The translations under genes and the position numbers were made by a program. A stretch of 64,000 bases of DNA from contig NZ_CP157197.1 in assembly GCF_039954865.1 (NCBI RefSeq), forward strand, positions 1,009,501 to 1,073,500, in the 5' to 3' direction. Each line of letters starts with the position of its first letter. Positions within the stretch are counted from its first letter, which is position 1. Source of the DNA: Rickettsia sp. Oklahoma-10. Its GTDB lineage: Bacteria; Pseudomonadota; Alphaproteobacteria; Rickettsiales; Rickettsiaceae. This document shows, in pieces, positions 1 through 9,177 of this stretch. The notes beneath the pieces were generated by a model. That model made no database searches. It was not told the origin of the DNA and worked only from the letters and a program-made list of their open reading frames with translations.

Positions 1-411
1 ACAAGATTTACTGTAGAACTAAAAAGATTCTGTAGCTTTTAGCTTTACTTCACAGCAATTCATTCACCAAGATTTTATAGTCTTTTTCTCTAGTAGAAAA
101 ATTCTGTGTATTTTTTAAAGTTATTCGTATAAATTGCATTTTACTGCCTTGTAAACAATTGGAAATTAAGGAAGTTGCAACTAAATCTTTAGTTTCTTTA
201 AATTCCTTCTATACCATCTTCGTATATACCTTTAATAAAGACTAATTGAAACTTTTAAGGTGTATAATCATTATTTTGCATTGTCATAGTTGCTATTTTA
301 TTACTTTTGTGTATCTCTCTATGTTGACAGGTACAGATAGTAGCACTAGCAAACAAATTAAAAATAAATAATATAAATAGCATAGATAGAAATCTTGAAA
401 AATTTTTTCAT
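1..411 (-). pseudogene. Decayed PapD-like fimbrial chaperone (Csu-type)
   Basis: No open frame remains, but reading the minus strand across frameshifts gives a recognisable periplasmic chaperone. A start at 411 opens a signal-peptide-like stretch (MKKFFKISIYAIYIIYF, then after a frameshift FNLFASA). It is followed by ATMTMQNNDYTP, then ETKDLVATSLISN (compare the DDLVASPP motif of FGL chaperones), then QGSKMQFIRITLKN and TREKDYKILVNELL, which match the conserved G1-strand and EQxYRLxLxEIP segments. At least two frameshifts and several stops are present. It runs off the window start. It lies directly downstream of a spore coat U-type remnant, which is the usual pilin-chaperone order. The family call rests on several motifs in order, so I am fairly sure of it; the gene cannot be functional. 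Confidence 0.6.
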
Positions 412-415
412 AATA

Positions 416-800
416 TTAATTAGTTAAGTTATAAGTCGCAGAATGCATATTTGTCCCTGAAGGTATCTTGCCTATACTGTGAGTATTTGAGGTAATCCTG
501 TATCTGTTCCTACTACCAAGTCACTTGATTTGCTCTCGCAATTTTAAGTTCTTGCCACATTTGCATAAAAGATTATAGGGTAAACCACTAGTAGTATTAG
601 TAAGACCGATCATTTTTCGAGTAGTTGTAGTAATGGTCAGAACTTGATCAGCATTTAATGAAACAGTATAAGGAGTACGTACCTATAATGAAGTTATAGT
701 GAGGGTATTTGTTTGTAAGGAATAGGCAGTTGGAATATAAGTGTCGAAAGCTAAAGGAGTAACAAGAAAAAAGCATTGATAGGTAAAGACAAATTGAGGA
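416..800 (-). pseudogene. Decayed spore coat protein U (SCPU) domain pilin
   Basis: Minus-strand reading gives VTPLAFDTYIPTAYSL, LQTNTLTITSL, a stop, then VRTPYTVSLNADQ and GLTNTTSGLPYNL. Near the C-terminus, in another frame, comes YGKIPSGTNMHSATYNLTN, ending at the TAA at 416-418. These are the characteristic blocks of the SCPU (Csu-type secreted pilin) domain: PLAFGxYxPT, TPYTVxLxAG, LxYNLY and YGxIPAGxxxxxGxYxDT. An in-frame stop near 689 and a frameshift in the second half destroy it. The N-terminal signal peptide is not visible. The chaperone remnant follows immediately downstream, supporting a former chaperone-usher operon; no usher is seen inside the window. Confidence 0.65.
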
Positions 801-1281
801 AATAAGATCAAGGAATATTCTAATAAAATTAGAACTAAATTTTATGATTTGTTATCTACATAGGCGAGGAATTGACTTAATAATAAAATAAATTAATTTT
901 TTCAATTAATCTTGAATATATCATTAACGCTACTATTTCATAGCATCTTATTCATAATTTTAATAAAAATAACAATTAAGTCTCATTGTCTTGAAATAAT
1001 AGAAAAATTACAAACACCGGTAGGAATCTATAATTACTAAAAGTCAAATATTACCTATAAATACTATGACATCTCATTATTTTGTACGCTAAAAAATAAG
1101 GCTGAGATAAAAACTGATCTGATATAAATAGAATGTAGAACAATCTTGAAATTCATCTTGTCTAGATCCATCGCAATTATATTCTACTGTTTTATTTCTA
1201 TAAATAGACTCATAATAATAATAATTGATTATTTTCTCAAAATCCAATAAAATCCTTTTTAAAATTTAAATATTTAAAGTA
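801..1281. other. Gap with no recognisable gene
   Basis: AT-rich sequence between the decayed fimbrial genes and the ferredoxin reductase gene. No frame of useful length is seen on either strand, and no clear hairpin. It should carry the promoter for the gene starting at 1282, but I cannot place it with confidence. Confidence 0.4.
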
Positions 1282-2286
1282 ATGTATAATACTGATGTTG
1301 TAATAATAGGTGCTGGTCCAGTTGGATTGTTTGCAGTTTTTCAGGCAGGAATGTTTGGTATGAAATGTCATGTTATTGACGCACAAAAGGCTGTTGGTGG
1401 TCAGTGTATTACACTATACCCTGAGAAGCCTATTTATGATATACCAGCATATCCTAAGATTACAGCAGAAGAGCTCATAAAACAGTTAGAGCGTCAAGCA
1501 GCTCCTTTTAAGCCTGTATATCATTTAAATCAACAAGCTATAGAGTTAAATAAGCAAGATGATTTTTTTGAAATTAAAACGTCAAAAAATATTCTTATTA
1601 AAAGCAAAATTATTATTATTGCAGCAGGAGGAGGTTCATTCGGTCCCAACAAACCTCCTCTTGTAAATATTGAAGATTTTGAAGGTAAATCAGTTTTCTA
1701 TTTTATTAATGATAAAAATAAATTCACAGGTAAAAATATAGTTATAGCTGGCGGTGGAGATTCAGCTGTTGACTGGGCTATTTCTCTTTCGGAGATTGCA
1801 AATAAAATATATTTAGTTCATAGACGTGATAAATTTACGGCTAGTCCTGAAAGTGTAAGGCAGTTAAGAAATCTTGCAGAAACCGGTAAGATTGAATTAG
1901 TAATCGGTTATCAGTTAAATGCTTTAGATGGTAACAATGGTGAACTGCAATCAGTTATAGTGAGAGATCTACAAAATAATACCCATAAATTAGAGGCCAA
2001 TATATTACTACCGTTTTTTGGTTTAAAACAAGATTTAGGTAGCTTAGCAAATTGGGGTTTAAATGTTAAGCTTCATCATATTGAAGTAGACAGTTCCTAC
2101 TATCAAACTAATATGGAAGGTATATATGCCATTGGTGATATTGCTCATTACGCTGGTAAACTTAAACTTATTCTTACAGGTTTTGCCGAAGCAGCAAGTA
2201 GCATTCATCACGCTTATAGTAGAGTATTTGATGGCAAAGCCTTACATTTTGAGTATTCTACCACAAAATATGAGGAAAAGAAGTAA
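1282..2286 (+). CDS. Ferredoxin--NADP(+) reductase, thioredoxin-reductase-like type
   Basis: 334-residue FAD/NAD(P) two-domain flavoprotein. The N-terminal dinucleotide fold has IGAGPVG at about residues 9-15. The [17 protein letters not shown] segment is diagnostic of the TrxB-like ferredoxin/flavodoxin-NADP reductases found in alphaproteobacteria and Firmicutes. The second nucleotide fold has [10 protein letters not shown] near residue 157 followed by HRRDKF, and the C-terminal FAD contact is YAIGDIAHY. There is no CxxC pair as in true thioredoxin reductase, so electrons go between NADPH and ferredoxin or flavodoxin rather than to thioredoxin. Length is normal for the family. The ATG at 1282 gives a complete N-terminus; the Shine-Dalgarno match is weak. 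It stands alone, followed by a short repeat-bearing gap and folD. Confidence 0.9.
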   Translation: MYNTDVVIIGAGPVGLFAVFQAGMFGMKCHVIDAQKAVGGQCITLYPEKPIYDIPAYPKITAEELIKQLERQAAPFKPVYHLNQQAIELNKQDDFFEIKTSKNILIKSKIIIIAAGGGSFGPNKPPLVNIEDFEGKSVFYFINDKNKFTGKNIVIAGGGDSAVDWAISLSEIANKIYLVHRRDKFTASPESVRQLRNLAETGKIELVIGYQLNALDGNNGELQSVIVRDLQNNTHKLEANILLPFFGLKQDLGSLANWGLNVKLHHIEVDSSYYQTNMEGIYAIGDIAHYAGKLKLILTGFAEAASSIHHAYSRVFDGKALHFEYSTTKYEEKK

Positions 2287-2364
2287 GGTAAAATCCATAG
2301 TACCATACGATTTTTCTTTATGTTATTCCAACAAAAACATTATTGCATGGCTTTATATAGCAAT

Positions 2365-2402
2365 TTTTATGTCATTCCGGCCTACGCGGGAGTGGTATAG
2401 GT
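2365..2402. repeat. RPE-like intergenic repeat
   Basis: Contains GTCATTCCGGCCTACGCGGG, a variant of the GTCATTCCCGC..GCGGGAATGAC type palindromic unit scattered through Rickettsia genomes. It lies between the ferredoxin reductase gene and folD. The small open frame running across it reads repeat DNA and is not a gene. Confidence 0.5.
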
Positions 2403-2428
2403 AATCTTTATAAAAATCGTAAGATATT

Positions 2429-3328
2429 ATGGGTAAAAATATATTAAATAATATAATTGACTGTAAAGCATTAGCAAATGAGATATTGACAGATTTAAAG
2501 CTAGAAATTCAAGAGCTTAAAAATAAAACTAAAGCTTCACCAAAGCTTGCTATAGTATTAGTATGTGACAATCCGGCAAGTATTATTTATGTAACAAATA
2601 AAATAAAAAATGCTCACAAAATAGGAATCGATACTGTATTATTAAACCTATCGACATCTATTCGTACAGATGATTTGATATCGAAAATCAATGAGTTAAA
2701 CCTCAATAATGAGATTTCTGGAATTATAGTTCAACTGCCTTTACCAACATCCATAGATAAAAATAAAATTTTATCGACTGTATTACCCTCTAAAGATATT
2801 GACGGTTTTCATCCTTTAAATGTCGGTTATTTACATAGTGGTATTAGTCAAGGCTTTATACCATGCACTGCCCTTGGTTGTCTTGCAGTTATAAAAAAAT
2901 ATGAACCGAATTTAAGTGGTAAAAATGTTGTAATTATTGGACGCTCAAATATAGTAGGTAAACCTTTAAGTGCTTTACTATTAAAAGAAGATTGTAGTGT
3001 TAATATCTGCCATTCTAAATCACAAAATTTAAGTCAGATTACCTCTAAAGCAGATATCGTTATTGCTGCAATAGGGATTCCTTTAAAATTAACTGCAGAA
3101 TATTTTAATCCTGAATCTATAGTAATTGATGTAGGTATTAATAGAATTAACGATAATAAAATTATCGGTGATGTTGATTTTGAAAATGTGAAGTCTAAAG
3201 TAAAATATATTACACCCGTTCCTGGTGGTATCGGACCTATGACTATTGCATTTTTACTTAACAATACAGTAAAAGCCTTTAAAGATTCTTATAGTACTAT
3301 AATGTCATTCCCGCAAAAGCACGTATGA
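2429..3328 (+). CDS. folD: Bifunctional methylenetetrahydrofolate dehydrogenase/cyclohydrolase
   Basis: 299 residues. It converts 5,10-methylene-THF to 10-formyl-THF through NADP-linked dehydrogenase and cyclohydrolase steps. Visible are the catalytic Tyr54-x3-Lys58 pair in [12 protein letters not shown], the substrate loop [26 protein letters not shown], the nucleotide-binding [19 protein letters not shown], and the C-terminal signature [17 protein letters not shown]. The last dozen residues ([13 protein letters not shown]) lie beyond the usual end of FolD and are encoded by a GTCATTCCCGC-type repeat, so the tail looks like repeat capture rather than conserved protein. The 5-formyl-THF cyclo-ligase at 30854-31375 is a second folate enzyme in this window. 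Confidence 0.95.
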   Translation: MGKNILNNIIDCKALANEILTDLKLEIQELKNKTKASPKLAIVLVCDNPASIIYVTNKIKNAHKIGIDTVLLNLSTSIRTDDLISKINELNLNNEISGIIVQLPLPTSIDKNKILSTVLPSKDIDGFHPLNVGYLHSGISQGFIPCTALGCLAVIKKYEPNLSGKNVVIIGRSNIVGKPLSALLLKEDCSVNICHSKSQNLSQITSKADIVIAAIGIPLKLTAEYFNPESIVIDVGINRINDNKIIGDVDFENVKSKVKYITPVPGGIGPMTIAFLLNNTVKAFKDSYSTIMSFPQKHV

Positions 3329-3336
3329 CATCAAGG

Positions 3337-3861
3337 TTATATGATAACACCTATACTGCAACTGTTATAAATATTAGAAAGTTCTATATAAGTTTTTATA
3401 TTATCTTGCATATATTCTAACTCTTGATCAGTTAAATATCTAACAAATTTTGCAGGGCAGCCCATCCATAATTCCTTAGATTTAATTATTTTCTTTGTAG
3501 GGATAAGACTTCCTGCAACAATAAAAGCATATTCTTCTATTACTGCATAATCCATTATCGTACGCATACCGATAATGCATTATTATGTATTGTGCAAGCA
3601 TGAATAAGATACAGATGACCGATAGTTATTATCTCCTATTTCTACCGATCCATTAAATCTTGAAGTATGAATTACACTACTGTCTTGTACGTTATTATTA
3701 TTGCCTATCTTTATTGATGCAACATCACCTAGTAGAACCGTATAAAACCAAATGCTTGAATTACTCCCTATTTTAACGTCTCCTATTAAAGAGCTATTTT
3801 CGGCAATATATGCACTTTTATCAATTTGTGGTGTAATTCCTTTATAAGGGATAATATACAT
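3337..3861 (-). pseudogene. Frameshifted gamma-carbonic anhydrase family protein
   Basis: Left-handed beta-helix protein of the gamma-carbonic anhydrase (YrdA/PaaY) family, broken into pieces. The N-terminal part from ATG 3861 reads IAENSSLIGDVKIGSNSSIW, VLLGDVASIKIGNNNNVQD and SSVIHTSRF with hexapeptide-repeat character, then leaves frame after VEIGDN. A second frame supplies ITIGHLYLIHACTIHNNA, and a third gives MRTIMDYAVIEEYAFIVAG and WMGCPAKFVRYL to the stop. At least two frameshifts (about 3630 and 3570) separate three frames that together make one protein of normal length, about 170 residues. The zinc-ligand region around the IGH and HAC segments falls exactly where the frames break, so an active enzyme is unlikely. 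Confidence 0.8.
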
Positions 3862-3866
3862 ATTAT

Positions 3867-4445
3867 TTAATTATAATCTACCCAAGAAATATTACCGTCT
3901 TTACGGTAATAAACTATATTCATACGATCATTATTGATATTTTTAAATACTACCGCAGGTAAATCTTCTAAATCCATTTTCATTACTGCCTCTTTTACTG
4001 ATAATTTTAATATTTCCACAGGCTTCTCAGCAATAATTGTTGGATTATCATTATCTTCGGATTTAGATGGTTCACTATCAGGCTGCGAACTAATAATATA
4101 TTTAGTACCTTCGTGAGAAATTTCAGATATTTTTACTTTACCTGTATGATGATTTTTGAATTTTGATTTATATTTTCTAAGCTGTTTTTCTAGTTTTGAC
4201 ATAGCTTTATCAAAAGCTACATATATATCGCTACAACTATCATTACTTTTGACTATATTATGTTTGCCTGAACCATATTTTACTATAATGTCACATTTAA
4301 AGTTAATGCCCTCTTTTGAAAAATGTATATCTATATTTATTATATTGTTAAAATATTTTTTAACGACTTGCGTAGCTCTCTCTTTTGAATATTCTTGTAA
4401 GCTATTACCGATCGAAATATGTTGAGCTGAAACTGAAATAATCAT
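3867..4445 (-). CDS. hpf: Ribosome hibernation promoting factor, long form
   Basis: 192 residues. The N-terminal S30AE/YfiA domain (about residues 1-100: MIISVSAQHISIGNSLQEY.., ending in KLEKQLRKYKSKFKNHH) binds the 30S decoding region. After a charged linker of about 35 residues comes the long-form dimerisation domain (about 135-192: VKEAVMKMDLEDLPAVVFKN, NIVYYRKDGNISWVDYN), which drives 100S ribosome dimers. Long HPF is the only hibernation factor in most alphaproteobacteria. The ATG at 4445 fits the family start. It sits just upstream of the broken carbonic anhydrase (5 bp gap) and downstream of a long perfect palindrome. Confidence 0.9.
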   Translation of the reverse strand: MIISVSAQHISIGNSLQEYSKERATQVVKKYFNNIINIDIHFSKEGINFKCDIIVKYGSGKHNIVKSNDSCSDIYVAFDKAMSKLEKQLRKYKSKFKNHHTGKVKISEISHEGTKYIISSQPDSEPSKSEDNDNPTIIAEKPVEILKLSVKEAVMKMDLEDLPAVVFKNINNDRMNIVYYRKDGNISWVDYN

Positions 4446-4466
4446 AAATAACCTTTATAATTTTAA

Positions 4467-4517
4467 ATAAATTAATTGTATAGGTGTTACTTAGTAACAC
4501 CTATACAATTAATTTAT
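4467..4517. repeat. 51-bp perfect palindrome (25-bp arms)
   Basis: Arms 4467-4491 and 4493-4517 are exact reverse complements around a single central base at 4492. The core is GTATAGGTGTTACT. It lies 21 bp upstream of the hpf start codon. There is no T-run typical of a terminator and the arms are long, so a mobile palindromic repeat or a regulatory hairpin in the hpf leader are both possible. Confidence 0.8.
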
Positions 4518-4519
4518 AT

Positions 4520-5079
4520 TTAGAGTCATTTCAAGTTTTATTACAAATTAATTTAGTTTTAATTTTAGTCCTAGAGCTTAGGAGGGTTATCTTTAATACC
4601 TAATTTATTTTGTTGTAATTTCATGAGTGTTTTAGCATTATTTTTTACACAACTAGGCTCAATACTGATTTTTCAACAAGTTGAATTATAATCTGCTTTT
4701 GTTATTACTCTCTTTGTAGAAGTATTAGTTGCATCTATTATCGCTGCATAATAATAGCACTTTTAATAACAATAAAAGTTTAATACGCTCAAAGAAGTAG
4801 TTAATTTAATGACATATGGTTTTAAAATCTTTAATAACTACTTAACGTAATAAGATTTTGTGAATATAGGTGCAAATAATCGGTTTTTAACAAAAATTTA
4901 AAAAGTAAAATGATTTATTACTAATAGTAATTAATTATGGATTATAGAGATATCTATTAATTATAATATTTGTCGTTCAGAGGTTTAGGTTCTATGTATT
5001 TTTTGATAAAATAAGAAATTTTACTCTTGCAGAAATGGAAGAATTGTTATATGTATTGTTGTTATCTCTTATGTAATAA
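4520..5079 (-). other. Gap with a short decayed coding remnant
   Basis: On the minus strand around 4560-4740 a broken frame reads IDATNTSTKRVITKADYN, stop, then NAKTLMKLQQNKLGIKD. It looks like worn coding sequence but I do not recognise the family. Nothing else is supported before the tRNA. Confidence 0.3.
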
Positions 5080-5156
5080 GGGGGTGTAGCTCAGTTGGTT
5101 AGAGCGTCTGCCTGTCACGCAGAAGGTCGCGGGTTCAAGTCCCGTCACTCTCGCCA
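5080..5156 (+). tRNA. tRNA-Asp (GTC)
   Basis: 77-nt cloverleaf with encoded CCA (5154-5156). The acceptor GGGGGTG pairs with CACTCTC (two G-T pairs). The D arm is AGCTCAGTTGGTTAGAGC. The anticodon stem TCTGC/GCAGA encloses loop CTGTCAC, giving anticodon GTC for aspartate. The T arm has GGTTCAAGTCC. Confidence 0.95.
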
Positions 5157-6755
5157 ATCTTCCAGGGTTTTAGGATTTTCATCCGTTTTCTAAAAAGTCC
5201 ATATGCTCCAAATTATCCAATATTTGATCTATGTTTTGCTTTAAAAATATGCTGTACCTTATCCCCATTAATGAGTTGTGTAAAATAATTAACTTTATAA
5301 GACTACAAGTCATTTTTATTATAGAGAAAAATTTTAACTCAATTAAATACAATGGAGCACTAAGAATGATTGAACGCAATCATTCTAAAAGTGACTTTTA
5401 TCAATTATAAGTATAATTTTGACAAGGCCATGTGTATAAAAATAAAACACTAATTAGTTGTATATTAGGCATATGAATTGTTAATACTTCTTCTTAGCTA
5501 AAAAATAAATTCTACAGTTAACGTTCTACCTATCCCGTTTGGATAAACTGTGTTTAATAAAGCTCGATCTTTAATGAGAATATATAAATATGATTCTTGC
5601 TGCTATAGTTTTTTTTGTACATAACATTTACAATTGAATTTAAATAATTCAAATTTGACTACCAAGAATCCTAGTGAAAACAATGACTATTGGGAGTTAG
5701 AAACACCATCAATAAGAATAGCTAGATAGTTTTTAGGTGTACTATAAGCTAAAACACACTTCGTCTTTAAATATATGTTAGTATCTAACATTGGGATAAT
5801 ATGTTTACAGAGAGTTTTAACCATACATTAGACATGGTAGTTCTACATTTATTTGGTGGATTCTTTGCACAAGGCTTTACTGTTCACCCAAATAAATCCT
5901 ATATTGTCAGTGACGACAGTGAGCATAAGTTATTTATACCAAATTCTATAGGAAGTATTACACCTTTTAAAAATACAATTAGCCGATAGCGGTAATATTG
6001 TTGTTAACATGCATATCCAAACTCTCGATGTATAGCTTTCCTTAACCAAAGCAATTACTGAGATGATATGGCAAGACAAATATCAAGAAGTAATGTTAAT
6101 ATGAATTATCGAATACAGTTATAACAATATAGGCTAATATAAGTAGTATTATTACAGGAAATGTTGGAGAACATTTTTCAGAAAAAATAAATTGTGGCAG
6201 CTAGTAAAGAAAGAATAGTATTGTCGAGCGGTAAAGACCTGTATAATACCTATGGAAAAATTAAAGTGAATAAAAATGATTGAAAATAAATTAGATCTAT
6301 AAGAAGCTAACAGGTATTATTATACTTTATACCACCACCATGTATATAGTAAGTATAAATTAATTCTTCTTTTACTATTTTACCATATATTAATAATAAT
6401 TAAATTTACATTATACATTATTTTTAGTCAGTAGCTTTATTAAAAAACTAACAAATCTTTTCTAAGATGATGATGTTAAAAACCACCAATAAAAGCGGAT
6501 AGTTCAGTTAAAATCTATAAATGTATTAACAAAGAATAGCTTATAAAGCCCCATATTTGCTGATAGGCGTAAAGGAACAAAGACTATAAATAAGAGAAAG
6601 TTCAAATCAATTGACTATAAATCAGAATAGTAAGAAAATAGCATTTTTGATTGAAAAGAAAAAGAATTATATAGTTTGCATTAACTTAATATATGTATTT
6701 TGACTATTTTCTGATCCACATAATAGAGTCAAGGAATGTGTACAATAATAAATCT
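5157..6755 (+). other. 1.6 kb gap with a possible decayed surface-protein gene
   Basis: Mostly featureless AT-rich DNA. On the plus strand 5801-5989 is a 62-residue open stretch (LHLFGGFFAQGFTVHPNKSY, SDDSEHKLFIPNSIGSITP). After a frame change it continues as ADSGNIVVNMHIQTLDV. The beta-strand-like, Gly/Asn/Ser-rich style recalls passenger domains of rickettsial autotransporters (Sca family), but no autotransporter barrel or signature is present and the match is only stylistic. Treat it as a gene remnant of uncertain family. Confidence 0.3.
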
Positions 6756-9092
6756 CTATTCATTTATAGGCATTTCTACCAAAGCATGCTTCAATACTTG
6801 ATCAATATTTGATACGGATATAATTTCTAGGCGTTCTTTTATATTGGGCGGTATATCTTTTAAATCTTTGACATTCTCCTCTGGAATCAACACAGTTTTA
6901 ATCCCTCCCCTACTTGCAGCTAATAACTTCTCTTTAAGACCACCGATAGGCAAGACATTTCCTCTCAAAGTAATTTCGCCTGTCATTGCTACAGTGCGGT
7001 GTACGGGTATTTTAGTCATTAACGAAACAATAGTTGTAAACAAAGCACAACCGGCAGAAGGACCATCCTTTGGGATAGCACCTGCCGGTACGTGAATGTG
7101 AATATCAAAATCTTTATAATTTTCATATTTTAATCCAAAATTTGTTGCTCTACTTCTAAAGCAGCTATAGGCAGCCATTGCCGATTCTTTCATAACATCA
7201 CCAAGTTTTCCAGTAGTCTTGATTTCACCTTTTCCTGGGAATGCTAAAGCCTCTATAGTTAAAAGATCTCCGTCTACTTCAGTATACGCAAGTCCTGTAG
7301 TACTCCCTATTTGATCTTCTTTCTCAGCAAGTCCGAAGTTATATTTTTTAACCCCTAAAAATTCTTCAAGATTATTACTATCTATGGCAATATGCTTAAC
7401 TGTTTTATTTGCTAAAATTTGCTTTAGTGCTTTTCTAGTTAACGCACCTATTTCACGCTCTAAAGCTCTTACGCCTGATTCCTTGGTGTAATATCTAATT
7501 AAATCTAAAATTGCTGTCTCAGATATAGTAATTTCATCTTTTTTAATTTTATGCATTTTAAATTGTTTCGGAACTAAATAACTTTTGGCAATTTGAAGCT
7601 TTTCTTCCTCTACATAACCGGAAATATATATTTTTTCCATTCTATCACTTAAAGCTCTAGGTAAATTATGAGAGTTAGCAGTAGCAATAAATATTACATT
7701 TGATAGATCATATTCTACTTCTAGATAATGATCCACAAAATGACTGTTCTGCTCCGGGTCTAATACCTCAAGCAAAGCAGATGCCGGATCACCTCTAAAA
7801 TCAGAACTCATTTTATCGATTTCATCAAGTAGCATTACAGGGTTACTAGTCTTCACTTTCTTAAGTTGACCTAGAATTTTACCGGGCATTGATCCAAGGT
7901 AAGTTTTTCTGTGCCCTCTGATTTCTGCTTCATCTCTAACACCTCCGAGAGCAAATTTAGTGTATTTTCTACCCATTCCTTCGGCAATGGATTTTACAAG
8001 TGAAGTCTTACCAACTCCGGGAGGACCAATTAAACATAATATAGGTCCTCTAATTTTACTTGAACGCTGTAATACTGCTAAATATTCTATAATTCGTTCT
8101 TTAGCTTTTTCAAGGCCAAAATGATCACGATTTAAAATTTTTTCAGCTTGGTTAATATCTACTTTGCTATAATCATATTTACCCCAAGGCAGGCTAAGTA
8201 ATGTCTCAAGATAGTTACGCGTTACTCCCGACTCCGCCGACATTTGGTTCATGGTACGGAGTTTTTTAAGTTCAGCTTCAGCCTTCTCTTTTGCTTCTTT
8301 TGATAATTTTAAACATTTAATTTTTTTCTCGATATCAACAAGTTCTGATTTATCTTCATCAAGTTCCTTTTGAATAGCTTTCATCTGTTCGTGCAGATAA
8401 TAATCACGCTGTGTTTTTTCGATTTGCTTTCTTACTCTTTGCTGCAACACTTGCTCGGTCTCTGAATTTACTATATTGGAAGTAAGCGTACTAATCACTG
8501 TAGTGATACGCCTAAAAGGACTAGTTTCTTCTAATAAATACTGCTTTGCCTCAAGTGAAGTTATCAAATGTACAGCTAATATATTTATTATATTTATAAA
8601 ATTAGTTCTATTACTTATTTCTTTATTAATAGTTTCAATAATTTCTGCATTAACTTTTTTATCATTAATAGCATATTTACTAAATAGTTGTACTGCATGA
8701 TCCACTAATGAACGCATGTTATTAATATCAAATATTTCTTCATCTGGAATAATTTCGTAATTCGCTTCAAAAGCTTCTTCACCTTTAATGTTACTCAACT
8801 TTACTCTTGCTACTGCTTCTATTAAGATTTTTGCTGTATTATTAGGTAGCTTCACTATTTGGATAATCTTGGCAAGTATACCTGTGTTATAAAGCTCATG
8901 TTTATTAGGGTTTTCTTGATCAAATTTTTTCTGTAAAGTTACTAAGATATATTTACTATTATCTTCCTTGGAGATAGTAGTATGAGAGAGTGCTTGCAGT
9001 GATTGTTGCCTACCTACAAAAATAGGCGCAATTACCCCGGGGAATACTACCATATCTCGTAACACCATAAGCGGTAGGGATTTTTTATTCAT
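6756..9092 (-). CDS. lon: ATP-dependent protease Lon (La)
   Basis: 778 residues, full length. It is a cytoplasmic AAA+ serine-lysine protease that degrades misfolded and regulatory proteins. The N-terminal LON substrate domain starts LPLMVLRDMVVFPG. The ATPase has Walker A GPPGVGKT, Walker B MLLDEIDK and GGVRDEAEIRGHRKTYLGS. The proteolytic domain carries the catalytic dyad Ser679 in PKDGPSAG and Lys720 in GGLKEKLLAA. All catalytic residues are present. It is divergent from the PLP enzyme gene at 9178 with an 85-bp shared upstream region, where the promoters of both must lie. Confidence 0.97.
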   Translation of the reverse strand: MNKKSLPLMVLRDMVVFPGVIAPIFVGRQQSLQALSHTTISKEDNSKYILVTLQKKFDQENPNKHELYNTGILAKIIQIVKLPNNTAKILIEAVARVKLSNIKGEEAFEANYEIIPDEEIFDINNMRSLVDHAVQLFSKYAINDKKVNAEIIETINKEISNRTNFINIINILAVHLITSLEAKQYLLEETSPFRRITTVISTLTSNIVNSETEQVLQQRVRKQIEKTQRDYYLHEQMKAIQKELDEDKSELVDIEKKIKCLKLSKEAKEKAEAELKKLRTMNQMSAESGVTRNYLETLLSLPWGKYDYSKVDINQAEKILNRDHFGLEKAKERIIEYLAVLQRSSKIRGPILCLIGPPGVGKTSLVKSIAEGMGRKYTKFALGGVRDEAEIRGHRKTYLGSMPGKILGQLKKVKTSNPVMLLDEIDKMSSDFRGDPASALLEVLDPEQNSHFVDHYLEVEYDLSNVIFIATANSHNLPRALSDRMEKIYISGYVEEEKLQIAKSYLVPKQFKMHKIKKDEITISETAILDLIRYYTKESGVRALEREIGALTRKALKQILANKTVKHIAIDSNNLEEFLGVKKYNFGLAEKEDQIGSTTGLAYTEVDGDLLTIEALAFPGKGEIKTTGKLGDVMKESAMAAYSCFRSRATNFGLKYENYKDFDIHIHVPAGAIPKDGPSAGCALFTTIVSLMTKIPVHRTVAMTGEITLRGNVLPIGGLKEKLLAASRGGIKTVLIPEENVKDLKDIPPNIKERLEIISVSNIDQVLKHALVEMPINE

Positions 9093-9177
9093 CCATTAAA
9101 ACCTTTTAAAATTTCTAATTGTTAACTATATAATATAGTATAAATACGATTTCAAGCCATCTTTATTAATTATATTT

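Noticed and set aside
2126-2404. 92-residue plus-strand ORF after the ferredoxin reductase
   Set aside because: Its first half is an alternate frame of the reductase gene and its end is RPE-like repeat DNA.
3034-3264. 76-residue minus-strand ORF within folD
   Set aside because: Antisense shadow; the FolD frame carries the family signatures.
5179-5379. 66-residue minus-strand ORF next to tRNA-Asp
   Set aside because: No family features, no ribosome-binding site, and a composition typical of chance frames in AT-rich DNA.
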